Notes under the pieces: model-generated
Databases searched by the model: none
What the model was told of the DNA's origin: nothing
Seen by the model: only the letters and a program-made list of their open reading frames with translations
Made by a program: the position numbers and the translations under genes
Source of the DNA: Pseudorhodobacter wandonensis
GTDB taxonomy: Bacteria; Pseudomonadota; Alphaproteobacteria; Rhodobacterales; Rhodobacteraceae
NCBI RefSeq assembly: GCF_001202035.1
Contig: NZ_LGHT01000045.1
Span: 62,001-126,000 of the forward strand
Direction: 5' to 3'
DNA length: 64,000 nucleotides
In this document: one piece after another, positions 9,492 through 18,849 of the stretch
Numbering within the stretch: position 1 is the stretch's first letter
Layout: the number at the start of each line of letters is the position of its first letter

Positions 9492-9560
9492 CTGGTTCCT
9501 CCCATGTCTGCGGCCCTCCCGCCGCCGGTCTCGCTGGCCGAACATCCGGCGAGTGCTTTT

Positions 9561-9588
9561 GGGATAGCATGCATATTTCATATGTCAA
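9561..9588 (-). promoter_or_regulatory. Candidate dctP promoter with overlapping palindrome
   Basis: On the minus strand TTGACA (9588-9583) is followed by a 16-bp spacer and a weak TATCCC (9566-9561), 70 bp upstream of the dctP ATG. The spacer contains CATAT-TTC-ATATG (9572-9584), a 13-bp palindrome suitable for a dimeric regulator such as the operon's IclR protein. The intergenic region is shared with the divergent operon starting at 9663. Confidence 0.35.
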
Positions 9589-9662
9589 AGTAATTTTTAT
9601 ACTTGCAAATTAGGGAGTGCTGCGCCCATAGTGACAGTGCCAGAGATTCAAGGGGGGCACGG

Positions 9663-10778
9663 ATGACGACGCTAAGAGGCATGACTTGGGACCATCCGCG
9701 CGGCTACGACTGCGTGGTCGCTGCGGCCGAGGCCTACGGCGCCGAAACCGGCGTAAAGATTGAGTGGGATAAGCGGTCGCTTCAGGCCTTTGCCGATGCG
9801 CCAATTCTTGATTTGGCCGCGAAATACGATTTTATTGTGCTCGACCATCCACATGTCGGGCAAATTGCCGAGACCGGCGCGCTGCTGGCCTTGCCCCCCT
9901 CGACTGGCCAAGGCACCTCGTTGGGTGGGTCCGAGGAAAGCTATTTTTGGGGCGGGCGATGCTGGGCCTATGCGTTGGACGCGGCGTGTCAAATGGCGGC
10001 GTACCGGCCAGATCTGGGCGCACCTCTGCCGCGTAAATGGGAAGATTTCTTGCGCGCGGATGCCGCGAAATACCGCGCCCTGACACCGCTGTTGCCGGTT
10101 GATGCCTTTGATATGTTGATGACGATTGTCGCCGGTCGGGGTGAGGCTGATCTACCGCGCAACCCGCAGGAATTTGTTACCGACGCAAACGGGCTTTATG
10201 CCTTGGGCATCTTGCGGGCGCTTTATGCGCTGGGGCCGGATGAACAGGTCGCGATGAACCCGATTGCGGTGCTCGAGGCGCTGTCTGGCACGGATGACTT
10301 TGCTTGTTCGCCTTGTCTGTTCGGTTATGTAAACTATGCCCGTCCGGGGTTTCGCAAGCATCGGCTAGGGTATTTCGACCTGCCGCAGTGTGATGGCTAC
10401 ACAGGATCGCGGTCCATTCTGGGCGGGGCCGGCATTGGGGTTTCGGCCCGCACAAGCGACCCCCAGGCAGCCCTTGCTTTCGCGCAATGGATCACATCCG
10501 AACCGGTGCAGTCAGGCGTCTATTTGGCAAATAACGGCCAACCTGCAAACCGCAAAACATGGCTGGCACAAGCTGCCGACCCCGCTGTTGCGCCGTTCTT
10601 CCAAGGTGGATTTAGCACAATCGACACGGCGTGGACCCGCCCACGCGATGTTTGGTTTCTGGGCTTTGTCGATGATGTTTGCGCCATTATGCCAGACTTT
10701 TTCCGCAAAGCGATTCCGGCTGAAACCTTCCTTGGAACGCTGAACACCCTCTACCGCCATCATCTTAAGGGAGCATGA
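9663..10778 (+). CDS. Family 1 solute-binding-protein homologue without a signal peptide
   Basis: 371 residues from the ATG at 9663, preceded by AGGGGGGC. The protein resembles ABC family 1 binding proteins: an N-terminal lobe with a YDFIVLDHPHVGQIAETGALLALP segment, later GGAGIGVSARTSDPQAALAFAQWI and SGVYLANNGQPANRKTW, typical of sugar-binding relatives. No hydrophobic signal sequence is present: the protein begins with MTTLRGMTWDHPRGY. The open frame to 9603 (TTG start) adds charged residues and no signal either. It heads the plus-strand operon, whose ABC transporter has its own ribose-type receptor. A cytoplasmic ligand-binding or enzymatic role is inferred. Confidence 0.75.
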   Translation: MTTLRGMTWDHPRGYDCVVAAAEAYGAETGVKIEWDKRSLQAFADAPILDLAAKYDFIVLDHPHVGQIAETGALLALPPSTGQGTSLGGSEESYFWGGRCWAYALDAACQMAAYRPDLGAPLPRKWEDFLRADAAKYRALTPLLPVDAFDMLMTIVAGRGEADLPRNPQEFVTDANGLYALGILRALYALGPDEQVAMNPIAVLEALSGTDDFACSPCLFGYVNYARPGFRKHRLGYFDLPQCDGYTGSRSILGGAGIGVSARTSDPQAALAFAQWITSEPVQSGVYLANNGQPANRKTWLAQAADPAVAPFFQGGFSTIDTAWTRPRDVWFLGFVDDVCAIMPDFFRKAIPAETFLGTLNTLYRHHLKGA

Positions 10779-10781
10779 TCG

Positions 10782-11498
10782 ATGCCCATCGCAATTATCA
10801 CGGGGGGCAATAAAGGCCTCGGACTAAGCCAGAGCCGCAGGTTTTTGCAGGCCGGATATGAGGTTTATGTTGTCGCCCGCACGCCGGCCGATACCGCGAG
10901 CCTTGGCGCAGGTGCGCATTTCTTTGAATGCGATGTGGCCGCAGACCGTGACGCCGATTTCGTAACCCAAATCCATGCCAAAGCAGGCCCGATTGCCGCT
11001 TTGGTGAATAACGCCGGTGTGCATCTGAAAAAGCCCGTGTGGGACGTATCGCGCGATGAGTTGGACCATGTTTTGGGTATCAACGTCGGCGCAATGTTTG
11101 CTGCCTGTGGGCGGTATATCGCGTTGCACCGCGATACAGGCGGCGCAATCGTTAACATTGCTTCCATGGGTGGAATTATGGCGCTGCCGTCGGCGGCCGC
11201 CTATGTGACGGCCAAAACCGCAGTTGTCGGGCTAACGCGTTCGGTCGCGGTTGATGCGGCGCAATTTGGTATTCGCTGCAACGCGGTCAGCCCTGGCTTC
11301 ATTGATACCGATATGACGCGCGCCATTCTGGCCAAAGATCCGGCGCGCCGCGACAAGATTGAAGGGCGTATTCCGGGGCGCAAATTTGGCACGCCCGAAG
11401 ATGTCGCTAACGCGGTGTTCTATCTTGCATCGGATCAAGCAGCCTATGTGAACGGGGTCAATTTGCAGGTTGACGGCGGTTATGCGGTGGGGTTCTAA
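10782..11498 (+). CDS. Short-chain dehydrogenase/reductase
   Basis: 238-residue classical SDR. The NAD(P) site is TGGNKGLG near residue 7, the NNAG motif is at about residue 75, the catalytic Ser lies in NIASMGG and the Tyr-Lys pair in YVTAK. The C-terminal PGFIDTDMTR and VNLQVDGGY segments match 3-ketoacyl reductase or gluconate 5-dehydrogenase-like members. A preceding GGGAG and a 3-bp gap from the upstream gene support co-translation. Next to an IdnD-like dehydrogenase it may act on a sugar acid or ketose, which is inference. Confidence 0.9.
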   Translation: MPIAIITGGNKGLGLSQSRRFLQAGYEVYVVARTPADTASLGAGAHFFECDVAADRDADFVTQIHAKAGPIAALVNNAGVHLKKPVWDVSRDELDHVLGINVGAMFAACGRYIALHRDTGGAIVNIASMGGIMALPSAAAYVTAKTAVVGLTRSVAVDAAQFGIRCNAVSPGFIDTDMTRAILAKDPARRDKIEGRIPGRKFGTPEDVANAVFYLASDQAAYVNGVNLQVDGGYAVGF

Positions 11499-11500
11499 AC

Positions 11501-12526
11501 ATGAGCATTGAGACAAAACTGACAGCGGCGCGCACCATTGTCGTAGGTCCACAAACTCCCAGCAACGCGATTGCCGATGGGCATGTGCGCCTGCAGCTGG
11601 CTGTGGCAAGCCTGTGCGGCACCGATCTGCACTATTATTCCCACTTTTCCAACGCCGGATTCTTGCTGCAAAATCCTGTGACTTTGGGCCATGAAGCCTG
11701 CGCCTATGTCACCGATGCCAATGGTACTGACCTGAAGGTTGGGCAACTTGTGGCGTTGAATCCGATTATGAATTGCGAAAGCTGTGCGGCCTGCCTGCGT
11801 GGCGAGGAAAACCTGTGCACGGCTAAGAAATTCCCCGGCTCGGCCACCACAGTTCCGCATTTGGACGGGTTTTTCCGCGATGTGATTGACCATCCGGCGC
11901 GCTGCTGCCGTCCGGTGGCCGATGGGGTGAGCCCGCGTCATTTGACCTTTGCAGAACCAATGGCTTGCGCTTTGCACGCCCTGAACAAAGGCGGCGTTGT
12001 GGCGGGGCAAAAGGTTTTGGTAACCGGATGCGGCCCTATGGGTTTGCTGGCGATTGCCGGTGCCGTTGCGCGCGGGGCCGAAGTTACGGCGATTGATCTG
12101 CGTGCGGGTGCGGTGGATGTTGCCGTGCGTGCAGGTGCGACCGGCCTTGTGATTGGCGCGTTTGACGAGGCGATCTTGGACCGCAAGTTTGATGTGGTGG
12201 TCGAGGCCAGCGGCGCGATTCCCGCATTCAACACTGCCTTACGCGCCATTCGCCAAAAGGGCCGCGTCGCCATTCTAAGCAATATTCAGCTGCGTGAAGC
12301 ACAGGTGAACCTGAACCAGATCATGCTTAAGGAAATCGAAGTTGTCGGGTCTTTCCAGTTCAACCGAGAGTTTGAAGAGGCTGTGCAACTGATCGAGGCC
12401 GGAACCGTTGATTTCGACGTGCTGACCGCCGAAGCCTATCCCATGGCCGAGGCCGCAGCGGCGCTTGAGGCGATGGGGGCAGGGCAGGCATTCGGCAAGA
12501 TTATCTTGCTAGGTCAGGGGGGGTAA
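11501..12526 (+). CDS. Zinc-dependent alcohol dehydrogenase, L-idonate 5-dehydrogenase-like
   Basis: 341-residue medium-chain dehydrogenase. Catalytic zinc ligands are in LCGTDLHYY and LGHEA; the structural zinc lobe has CESCAACLRGEENLC. The nucleotide site is GCGPMG with an acidic residue later in IDLRAGAV. The segments DLHYYSHF, VALNP and GSFQFNREFEEAV parallel E. coli L-idonate 5-dehydrogenase more than xylitol or sorbitol dehydrogenases as I remember them. Two bases separate it from the SDR stop. A substrate of the sugar-acid or polyol type is likely but not proven. Confidence 0.87.
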   Translation: MSIETKLTAARTIVVGPQTPSNAIADGHVRLQLAVASLCGTDLHYYSHFSNAGFLLQNPVTLGHEACAYVTDANGTDLKVGQLVALNPIMNCESCAACLRGEENLCTAKKFPGSATTVPHLDGFFRDVIDHPARCCRPVADGVSPRHLTFAEPMACALHALNKGGVVAGQKVLVTGCGPMGLLAIAGAVARGAEVTAIDLRAGAVDVAVRAGATGLVIGAFDEAILDRKFDVVVEASGAIPAFNTALRAIRQKGRVAILSNIQLREAQVNLNQIMLKEIEVVGSFQFNREFEEAVQLIEAGTVDFDVLTAEAYPMAEAAAALEAMGAGQAFGKIILLGQGG

Positions 12527-12528
12527 CC

Positions 12529-14145
12529 ATGGCCGAGGTCTTTGATCATATCGTGATAGGCGGCGGTTCTGCCGGTTCGGTTGCCGCGTCGCGCTTGGTC
12601 GAAGACGGTGGCGGGCGCGTCTTGCTGCTTGAGGCAGGGCATCATCACCGCCACCCCTTGCTTGATATGCCGCCGGGTGTGTTCAAACTGCTGAAAAACG
12701 GGTCCAAGTTTTTCAAAACCCACTTGTCTGAACCGCAGGCGCAACTGGACGGGCGACGCGCCGAGATTCCGCAAGGGAACGTTCTGGGTGGCGGCAGCTC
12801 GGTCAATGGGCAGGCCTATGTGCGCGGGCGACCATCGGATTATGACGCGTGGAATGAAACGCTTCGCGGCAATAACGATGCGATCGGTTGGGGCTGGGAT
12901 GATGTTTTGCCGCATTTCAAACGGCTAGAGGGTAACCGGACCTTTAACGACGATCTGCACGGCACCGAGGGCAAACTGACGGTTTCAGACCCCGGCCATA
13001 TTGGCGATATGGCCCGTTGGTTTGTGCAGGCACTTCAGGCCCAAGGAGAGCCGTTCAACCCTGATTTCAATGGCAAATCCCAACGCGGCGTCGGCTTTTT
13101 TCAGTTTACTTATGACAAGGGCCAGCGGGTATCCACGGCCTATGCATTCCTTGACCCACTGAAAGGCGACCCGCGGTTGACCATTCGGTTGCAGGCCGAG
13201 GTGCAACGGATTGTCATCGAAAATGGTCGTGCGGTGGGTGTTGTGTACCGCGACAAACGCGGGCTGCATGAGGTTCGAACCAACGGCGAAGTGATCTTGT
13301 CTGCGGGGGCGTTTGTTACGCCGAAAATACTGATGCTGTCGGGCATTGGCCCCGCCGATCATCTGCGTAAGCATGGTATTGATGTAGAGGTCGATTTGGC
13401 CGGCGTTGGCCAAAACCTGAAAGACCACCCCGATGTGTCGGTGGTCGCGCGGGCCAACGGGCCTTACGGCTATTATGGTCAGGATAGCGGTTGGAATATG
13501 ATCCGCAACGGGCTTGAATTCAAGCTGTTCGGGCGCGGGCTTATCACCACAACGGGGCTAGAGGCGGCGTGTTTTGTCAACCCGACTGACCCCGATGCGC
13601 CCCCCACGCATGAGGCGTATTGCATCCCCGTGATGTACCTCGACCCCGCGACGCTAAAGCAAATCGGTGACGGGCCCGGGGTTTCCATTCAAATGGTGCT
13701 GCTGAAGCCGCAATCAGTAGGCGAGGTCCGCCTACGATCGGCCGATCCTGCAGCGATGCCCATGATTTCGCCAAACTTCCTAAAGCATCCGGCTGATATG
13801 GAGGCGATGATTGCTGGTCTGCGCTACTTCCGCAAAACCATGGATACCAAGCCTTTGGCCGACCGTATCAAGGAAGTGGTCGCACCGCTGGATATGTCAG
13901 ACGCCGGTTTGGCCGCGCATTGCCGCAAAGTGGTCAAAACCAATTTCCACCCCGTCGGCACTGCCAAAATGGGCGCGGATGGCGACCCGATGGCCGTTTT
14001 GGATGCGCGGATGCGGGTGCGCGGCATTGCTGGACTGCGGGTTTGTGACATGTCGGCTGTGCCTGACATTCCGGCCGGAAACACCAATGCCCCCGCGATG
14101 GTATTGGGCGACCGCTGTGCAGATCTTGTTCTGGGCAGATTGTGA
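12529..14145 (+). CDS. GMC family FAD-dependent oxidoreductase
   Basis: 538 residues, choline/alcohol dehydrogenase type. The FAD Rossmann motif is GGGSAGSVAA at the N-terminus with LLLEAG as the second strand. The GMC signature 1 region is GNVLGGGSSVNGQAYVRGR, signature 2 is near GAFVTPKILMLSGIGP, and the C-terminal active site has NFHPVGTAKMG (catalytic His) and NTNAPAMV (Asn). No signal or Tat peptide is visible, so the enzyme is probably cytoplasmic. It starts two bases after the ADH stop and is followed by a hairpin before the transporter genes. It probably oxidises a hydroxyl of the imported compound. Confidence 0.93.
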   Translation: MAEVFDHIVIGGGSAGSVAASRLVEDGGGRVLLLEAGHHHRHPLLDMPPGVFKLLKNGSKFFKTHLSEPQAQLDGRRAEIPQGNVLGGGSSVNGQAYVRGRPSDYDAWNETLRGNNDAIGWGWDDVLPHFKRLEGNRTFNDDLHGTEGKLTVSDPGHIGDMARWFVQALQAQGEPFNPDFNGKSQRGVGFFQFTYDKGQRVSTAYAFLDPLKGDPRLTIRLQAEVQRIVIENGRAVGVVYRDKRGLHEVRTNGEVILSAGAFVTPKILMLSGIGPADHLRKHGIDVEVDLAGVGQNLKDHPDVSVVARANGPYGYYGQDSGWNMIRNGLEFKLFGRGLITTTGLEAACFVNPTDPDAPPTHEAYCIPVMYLDPATLKQIGDGPGVSIQMVLLKPQSVGEVRLRSADPAAMPMISPNFLKHPADMEAMIAGLRYFRKTMDTKPLADRIKEVVAPLDMSDAGLAAHCRKVVKTNFHPVGTAKMGADGDPMAVLDARMRVRGIAGLRVCDMSAVPDIPAGNTNAPAMVLGDRCADLVLGRL

Positions 14146-14150
14146 AATGC

Positions 14151-14182
14151 CCCCCCGGCCCAACACCGTTTTGGCTGGGGGG
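14151..14182 (+). promoter_or_regulatory. Hairpin between GMC oxidoreductase and ABC permease genes
   Basis: Six C residues pair with six G residues and the stem extends through GGCC/GGCT (one G-T pair) for about 10 bp, with a 12-nt loop. No T-run follows. It lies in the 101-bp gap that separates the enzyme genes from the transporter genes of the same strand and may act as a processing or partial-termination site. Confidence 0.45.
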
Positions 14183-14246
14183 AAACTACACCCCGTTGCC
14201 TGCCCTAAGTGCCTGCCTTTTTGGCAACCGAAACTGGAGGACTAAC

Positions 14247-15203
14247 ATGCAAAACATCGCGAGAACCCTACAAGAACGCAATATCGTCGTGGTGACATTG
14301 CTGTGCTGCATAGTCTTTTACGTTCTCAGCCCACGGTTTCTGAGCGTTGATAACATGTCGGCCATATCGCGCCAAATCGTGCCGATCGGTCTGATTATGC
14401 TGGGACAGTTTTTTGTCATTGTGTCGGGCAATATTGACCTGTCGCTGGGCATGGCCTCGGTTCTGTTTGCGGTGGTGCTGGGGGTATTTTTTGGACTGAC
14501 GGGCGGTGTTGGCATTGGCCTATTGGCCGTGATCGTGGCGTCTTTGGCGATGGGGTTCGTGAATGGCGCACTGGTTGCCAAGCTGCGGTTGCCTGCCTTT
14601 ATTGTCACGCTTTCAACCTTATTCGTAGCGCAAGGCCTGTCAGGCCTGATTATCTCACGCGGGCAGCAGATTTTTCTGATGGGTGGATTTTTCCAATGGG
14701 CCGGTTCGGAGAAACTGCTTGGAATTTACCTGTCCGTCTGGTTCCTCATCGCGCTGGGCGGGCTGGCCTATGTTGTTTATAACCATACCCGCATCGGTGC
14801 TGCGATCATTGCCATCGGCAACAGCGAAGACAACGCCAAGCTGGCGGGCATCAACGTTGACCGCGTAAAAATCGGCGTCTTTATGTTTTCAGGCCTGTGC
14901 AGCGGGTTTGCCGGGATCATGCTGTCAACGCGGATGGGGTTTGTGCAGCCGGGGCTTGATGGCAACGGTCTGCTGCTAGACGCGATTGCCGCAATCATTA
15001 TCGGCGGCACTTTGATCCAAGGCGGCAGAGGCACGATTGGCGGCGCGCTTTGGGGCGTCGCCTTTATCGGAATTATCAATAATGCGTTGAATTTGCTGAA
15101 TGTAGAGGACGTTTGGCATCAGGTTTTCAAGGGTCTCGTGATCCTTGCGGCGCTCGGTGTGAACTGGCTGTTGTGGCAGTCACGGCAATCAGAGGCGCAT
15201 TAG
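14247..15203 (+). CDS. Ribose-type ABC transporter permease 1
   Basis: 318-residue inner-membrane permease of the RbsC/BPD_transp_2 family. It begins MQNIARTLQERN with GGAGG shortly upstream; the open frame to 14142 is not used because it overlaps the GMC gene and hairpin. The diagnostic SGNIDLSLG segment occurs at about residue 70, and the EAA-like late loop with GGTLIQGGRGTIGGALWG near residue 260. It works with the binding protein, second permease and ATPase that follow. Two non-identical permeases in one cassette suggest a heterodimeric channel. Confidence 0.92.
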   Translation: MQNIARTLQERNIVVVTLLCCIVFYVLSPRFLSVDNMSAISRQIVPIGLIMLGQFFVIVSGNIDLSLGMASVLFAVVLGVFFGLTGGVGIGLLAVIVASLAMGFVNGALVAKLRLPAFIVTLSTLFVAQGLSGLIISRGQQIFLMGGFFQWAGSEKLLGIYLSVWFLIALGGLAYVVYNHTRIGAAIIAIGNSEDNAKLAGINVDRVKIGVFMFSGLCSGFAGIMLSTRMGFVQPGLDGNGLLLDAIAAIIIGGTLIQGGRGTIGGALWGVAFIGIINNALNLLNVEDVWHQVFKGLVILAALGVNWLLWQSRQSEAH

Positions 15204-15266
15204 CAACGGCACTGCTTTACGGCCAATTGTGGTCAATCCAACGGTTCATTATGGAGGTAAGAACCA

Positions 15267-16301
15267 ATGAAATTTACATCAACTACGGCACTTGGGCTTG
15301 TGCTTGGCGCGGCAATGGGCACTACGGCGTTTGCCAGCGATGGCAAGCTGGACATCGTGTTCATCAATGACGGCCATGTCGCGCCGTATCATGTTGCGTG
15401 GCTTTCGGGTTTTGAAGACGCGATTGCGGCCTATGACACTGCGTTTCCGGATACCAAGATTACCGGTCGCTGGCTTTCAGCCGAAGGCAGCCTGGAAAAA
15501 ATGATCCAACAGGCCGAAGTCACAATCAACGAGAAACCCGATGTCATGTTCGTCAACGCGATCAACGTAGACGCGTTTGAGCCGCTTGTTGCCAAGGCCA
15601 AAGCCGCGGGTATCGTTTGGATCGCAGTTCATTCGCCGATGGAAAGCGCCGACTACAGTTTTACCCTTGGCGATGTGGAAAACGGCAAAAACCAAGGCCT
15701 TGCGATGTGCGCGCTGTCGGGTGGCAAGCCCTTTAACGTCGCTATCATGCTGGGGCAGGCGGGCAACCCGTCGGGCGATGCACGCCACCAGGGTATTTTG
15801 GAAGGCATCAAGACCTGTGACAACGTTAAGGTCGTGGCCGAGCAACCCGCAGATTGGGATACTGTCAAGGCGCAGACACTGGCCGAAAACTGGATGACCC
15901 AATTTCCCGACCTGAATGCGATTTCGGGTGTGACGGATGGCTATATGTACCCGTCAATCGCGATTGCGGCCAACTCTGGCAGAACCGATCTTCAGTTTTA
16001 TGGCTATGACGGTGATATTCCGATCATCCAGCAAATGGAGGGGGGGCAGGTTAAGGCCGACATCTTGCTGTCGGGCACGCGTGAAGGTTGGAATTTCGTT
16101 CAAATGGCTTACCGTATCCATATGGGGCAAGAGGTTGAAAAGGTTTACGACTTTTTCACCCCGCTGGTGATGAGCGATGAAAACTATGCACTTGCGCTCA
16201 AGAACGGGTTCCCGGCTGATATCGAAGTTTACAACGTCGCCAAGGCGCTGGATGTGGCGGCCAAGGGTGATATCGAATTCGGCCCAGACTCGGTCAAATA
16301 G
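15267..16301 (+). CDS. Periplasmic sugar-binding protein, ribose type
   Basis: 344 residues with a clear signal peptide (MKFTSTTALGLVLGAAMGTTAFAS). The mature protein has the periplasmic-binding-protein-like fold of RbsB relatives: LDIVFINDGHVAPYH, the hinge region with DVMFVNAINVDAF, and GYDGDIPIIQQM near the C-terminus. It is placed between the two permease genes rather than first. A strong hairpin with a short T-run follows (16310-16345). Ligand unknown; the enzymes of the operon point to a polyol, sugar or sugar acid. Confidence 0.9.
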   Translation: MKFTSTTALGLVLGAAMGTTAFASDGKLDIVFINDGHVAPYHVAWLSGFEDAIAAYDTAFPDTKITGRWLSAEGSLEKMIQQAEVTINEKPDVMFVNAINVDAFEPLVAKAKAAGIVWIAVHSPMESADYSFTLGDVENGKNQGLAMCALSGGKPFNVAIMLGQAGNPSGDARHQGILEGIKTCDNVKVVAEQPADWDTVKAQTLAENWMTQFPDLNAISGVTDGYMYPSIAIAANSGRTDLQFYGYDGDIPIIQQMEGGQVKADILLSGTREGWNFVQMAYRIHMGQEVEKVYDFFTPLVMSDENYALALKNGFPADIEVYNVAKALDVAAKGDIEFGPDSVK

Positions 16302-16309
16302 CTTGAATT

Positions 16310-16345
16310 CGCCGCCGGCACTTATTTGTGTCGGCGGCGCCTTTT
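16310..16345 (+). promoter_or_regulatory. Intercistronic hairpin after sugar-binding protein gene 1
   Basis: A 12-bp stem (CGCCGCCGGCAC with GTGTCGGCGGCG, one G-T pair) and a 6-nt TTATTT loop, followed by CCTTTTC. It resembles a leaky terminator placed so that the binding-protein message is more abundant or more stable than the permease-ATPase message. Confidence 0.7.
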
Positions 16346-16359
16346 CTGAAAGGTGCCCC

Positions 16360-17328
16360 ATGACCAGCATTTCCACATCTACAACTCCGCGTCTGAGCGG
16401 CCTAAGCCTGCGATACCTTGTGCTGCTTGGGTTGATCGTGATCGCATCCGTGGGCTTTGGCCTTGCGAATGAGAACTTTTATTCCCTCACAAATTTCGGC
16501 ATTTTGTTGCGCTCCATTGCTGTGCTGTTCTTGGTGTCGATGGGCATGACCTTTGTGATGCTGACTGGCGGTATTGACCTGTCTGTCGGCTCGAACGTAG
16601 CCTTTTCGGGCGGGGTTGGCGTTATCACCTTAACCACCACAGGCAGTGCGCCGCTTGGGTTTGCGGCTGCGGTGTTGGCGGGCATGGCAATTGGGGCGAT
16701 AAACGGCGTCTTTATCGGGCGGCTGCGGCTTTCGGCGTTCATGGTTTCGCTTGCGACCTACGCGCTGGCGCGGGGGCTTGCGCTTGTAATCTATGATGCA
16801 AATTCGATCAACGTTTCAAACGCGGCATTCTTGTGGCTGGGTGGGGTTAGCTGGGGCAGTATGCCAGTTGTTATTCCCTTTGTGGTCGTGGTTTTTGTAG
16901 GGCTTTCGGTCTTGTTGTACAACACGCCCTTTGGCCGGAATGTCTATGCAGCCGGCGCCAATTTTAACACATCCTTTGTGCTTGGCCGCAGACCTGAACG
17001 GACTCTTGTGTGGATTTATGTGCTGTCGGGCGCATTGGCCGGGCTTTCGGCAATCGTGACTGTGGGGCGGGTTTCATCCGGGCAGCCGTGGTCCGGGCTT
17101 TACCTTGAATTTGATGCCATCACCGCCGTGATCCTTGGCGGCACGTCATTGTTTGGCGGCCGAGGGCGGCTTTTGGGGACGATTTTGGGTGTTTTGCTTT
17201 ATGGCATTATTATCAACGGGTTGGTCTTAACTGGCACCAACCCCTATCTGCAAAGCCTTATCAAAGGGATGATCCTGCTTGGTGTGGTGTTGCTGGATAC
17301 ATGGACCCAGCGGGGGAAAACATCATGA
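16360..17328 (+). CDS. Ribose-type ABC transporter permease 2
   Basis: 322-residue RbsC-family permease. It starts MTSISTSTTPRLSG after an AAAGGT element; the open frame to 16177 overlaps the binding-protein gene and the hairpin, so it is rejected. Diagnostic segments are TGGIDLSVGSNVAF and the late GGTSLFGGRGRLLGTILG. About eight to nine hydrophobic helices are visible. Its TGA overlaps the ATG of the ATPase gene by 4 bp. It is distinct in sequence from permease 1, as expected for a heterodimer. Confidence 0.92.
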   Translation: MTSISTSTTPRLSGLSLRYLVLLGLIVIASVGFGLANENFYSLTNFGILLRSIAVLFLVSMGMTFVMLTGGIDLSVGSNVAFSGGVGVITLTTTGSAPLGFAAAVLAGMAIGAINGVFIGRLRLSAFMVSLATYALARGLALVIYDANSINVSNAAFLWLGGVSWGSMPVVIPFVVVVFVGLSVLLYNTPFGRNVYAAGANFNTSFVLGRRPERTLVWIYVLSGALAGLSAIVTVGRVSSGQPWSGLYLEFDAITAVILGGTSLFGGRGRLLGTILGVLLYGIIINGLVLTGTNPYLQSLIKGMILLGVVLLDTWTQRGKTS

Positions 17329-18839
17329 CCAAACGTATCGATATGACCGGAATCGGCAAAAGCTTTTTTGCTACCCGAGCCCTTGACCGCGTTGATTTTT
17401 CCTGTGTATCGGGCGAGGTTCATGCGCTGGTTGGCCTGAACGGTGCGGGCAAATCCACCCTGATGAAGGTGCTTGGCGGGGTGATCGCCTGCGACGAAGG
17501 TGCAATCACAGTTGACGGCGTGGCCGTGCGCATCGCCTCACCCGCCGATGCGACAGGATTGGGGATCGCGATGATCCATCAAGAATATTCCTTGATCAAC
17601 GAGCTGACGGTTGCGGCCAACATCTTTTTGGGCCGCGAGCTATACCTTGGCCGAACGCCCTTTCTGGATAAGCGCGAAATGGCAAGGCAGGTGCGGACAC
17701 AGCTAGACCGGTTTGGCCTGACGCTGGATCCCGCGCGCCCTGTCCGAGAGTTGAATTCAGGTGAAAAGCAGATTGTCGAGATTATCCGCGCGCTGATGTC
17801 CAATAGCTGGCTGATCGTGATGGATGAACCGACCTCGGCCCTGTCCGAAGAGGATAAAGAACGCTTGTTCGAATTCATCCGGCGGATGAAGGCCGAAGGC
17901 GTAGCGATCATCTATATCTCGCATCATATGCCAGAGATTTTCGGAATAGCCGAGCAGGTGACGGTGATGCGTGACGGTAAGATCGTGCTATCCGAGCGGA
18001 CGGGTGACACCACCGAAGCGGCGGTGATCCAATCCATGACCGGCACCGAACTTGACGATTTTGTCAAACCACCCAAGCAGATACAGGGCGATGTGCTGCT
18101 GGAAGTCGCGACGCTAAGTAAGCCACAACACTATGAAAATGTATCATTTTCCTTGCGACGAGGCGAAATACTGGTGCTGACGGGTCTAAGGGGTTGCGGC
18201 GCGCCAGAGCTGGCCAAGGCGATCTTTGGTCTAGATGGCGGCTATAGCGGTACGGTCAACTATCGCGGCAAGCCGCTATCGCCGGGGCGCGGGCCTGCGG
18301 TGTCGGTGCGCGACGGTATGGGCCTTGTGACTGAAAACCGCGACAAAAACGGTATTCTGGCCCCGCTGTCCGTGCGCGACAATATCGCCTTGCCCTATCT
18401 GGAAAAGGCCACGCGCGGTGGCCTGATTGACGGCGGGCGTATAGATGCACTGGTGGCCAAGGCGATCCGGGATACATCGACCAAAACGGCATCCGCGGCC
18501 CAGGAAATCCGGTTTCTTTCGGGCGGAAACAAGCAAAAGATCTGCTTTTCACGCTGGCTGGATGACGGGTTGGAGCTGCTGATTTTGCTGGAACCAACCC
18601 GTGGCATTGATGTCCACGCCAAGGCAGATATTTACCGTATCATCGAAGATCTGGCGCTGCGAGGTGTGGGAATTTTGGTTCTCAGCTATGAAATAGACGA
18701 GGTTATGTTGCTCGCAGATCGGGTGATCACGTTGTATCAAGGGCGGTCAGTTGCCGAGTACGCCCACCCCCACTTCAACAAAGACCGGATGCTCGCCGAT
18801 ATGGCGGGGGTCGGAACCCAGGCCGCCACCGCACACTGA
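17325..18839 (+). CDS. Ribose-type ABC transporter ATPase (two ATPase domains)
   Basis: 504 residues, RbsA/MglA type. Domain 1 has Walker [11 protein letters not shown], a variant signature LNSGEKQ and Walker [12 protein letters not shown]. Domain 2 has a degenerate P-loop ([12 protein letters not shown]), signature LSGGNKQK and [12 protein letters not shown], where the Walker B aspartate expected before Glu is Leu. The last change is unusual even for the less active second domain. The start overlaps the permease 2 stop (ATGA). It energises import for the cassette at 14.2-17.3 kb. Confidence 0.93.
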   Translation: MTKRIDMTGIGKSFFATRALDRVDFSCVSGEVHALVGLNGAGKSTLMKVLGGVIACDEGAITVDGVAVRIASPADATGLGIAMIHQEYSLINELTVAANIFLGRELYLGRTPFLDKREMARQVRTQLDRFGLTLDPARPVRELNSGEKQIVEIIRALMSNSWLIVMDEPTSALSEEDKERLFEFIRRMKAEGVAIIYISHHMPEIFGIAEQVTVMRDGKIVLSERTGDTTEAAVIQSMTGTELDDFVKPPKQIQGDVLLEVATLSKPQHYENVSFSLRRGEILVLTGLRGCGAPELAKAIFGLDGGYSGTVNYRGKPLSPGRGPAVSVRDGMGLVTENRDKNGILAPLSVRDNIALPYLEKATRGGLIDGGRIDALVAKAIRDTSTKTASAAQEIRFLSGGNKQKICFSRWLDDGLELLILLEPTRGIDVHAKADIYRIIEDLALRGVGILVLSYEIDEVMLLADRVITLYQGRSVAEYAHPHFNKDRMLADMAGVGTQAATAH

Positions 18840-18849
18840 AGGAACCAAA

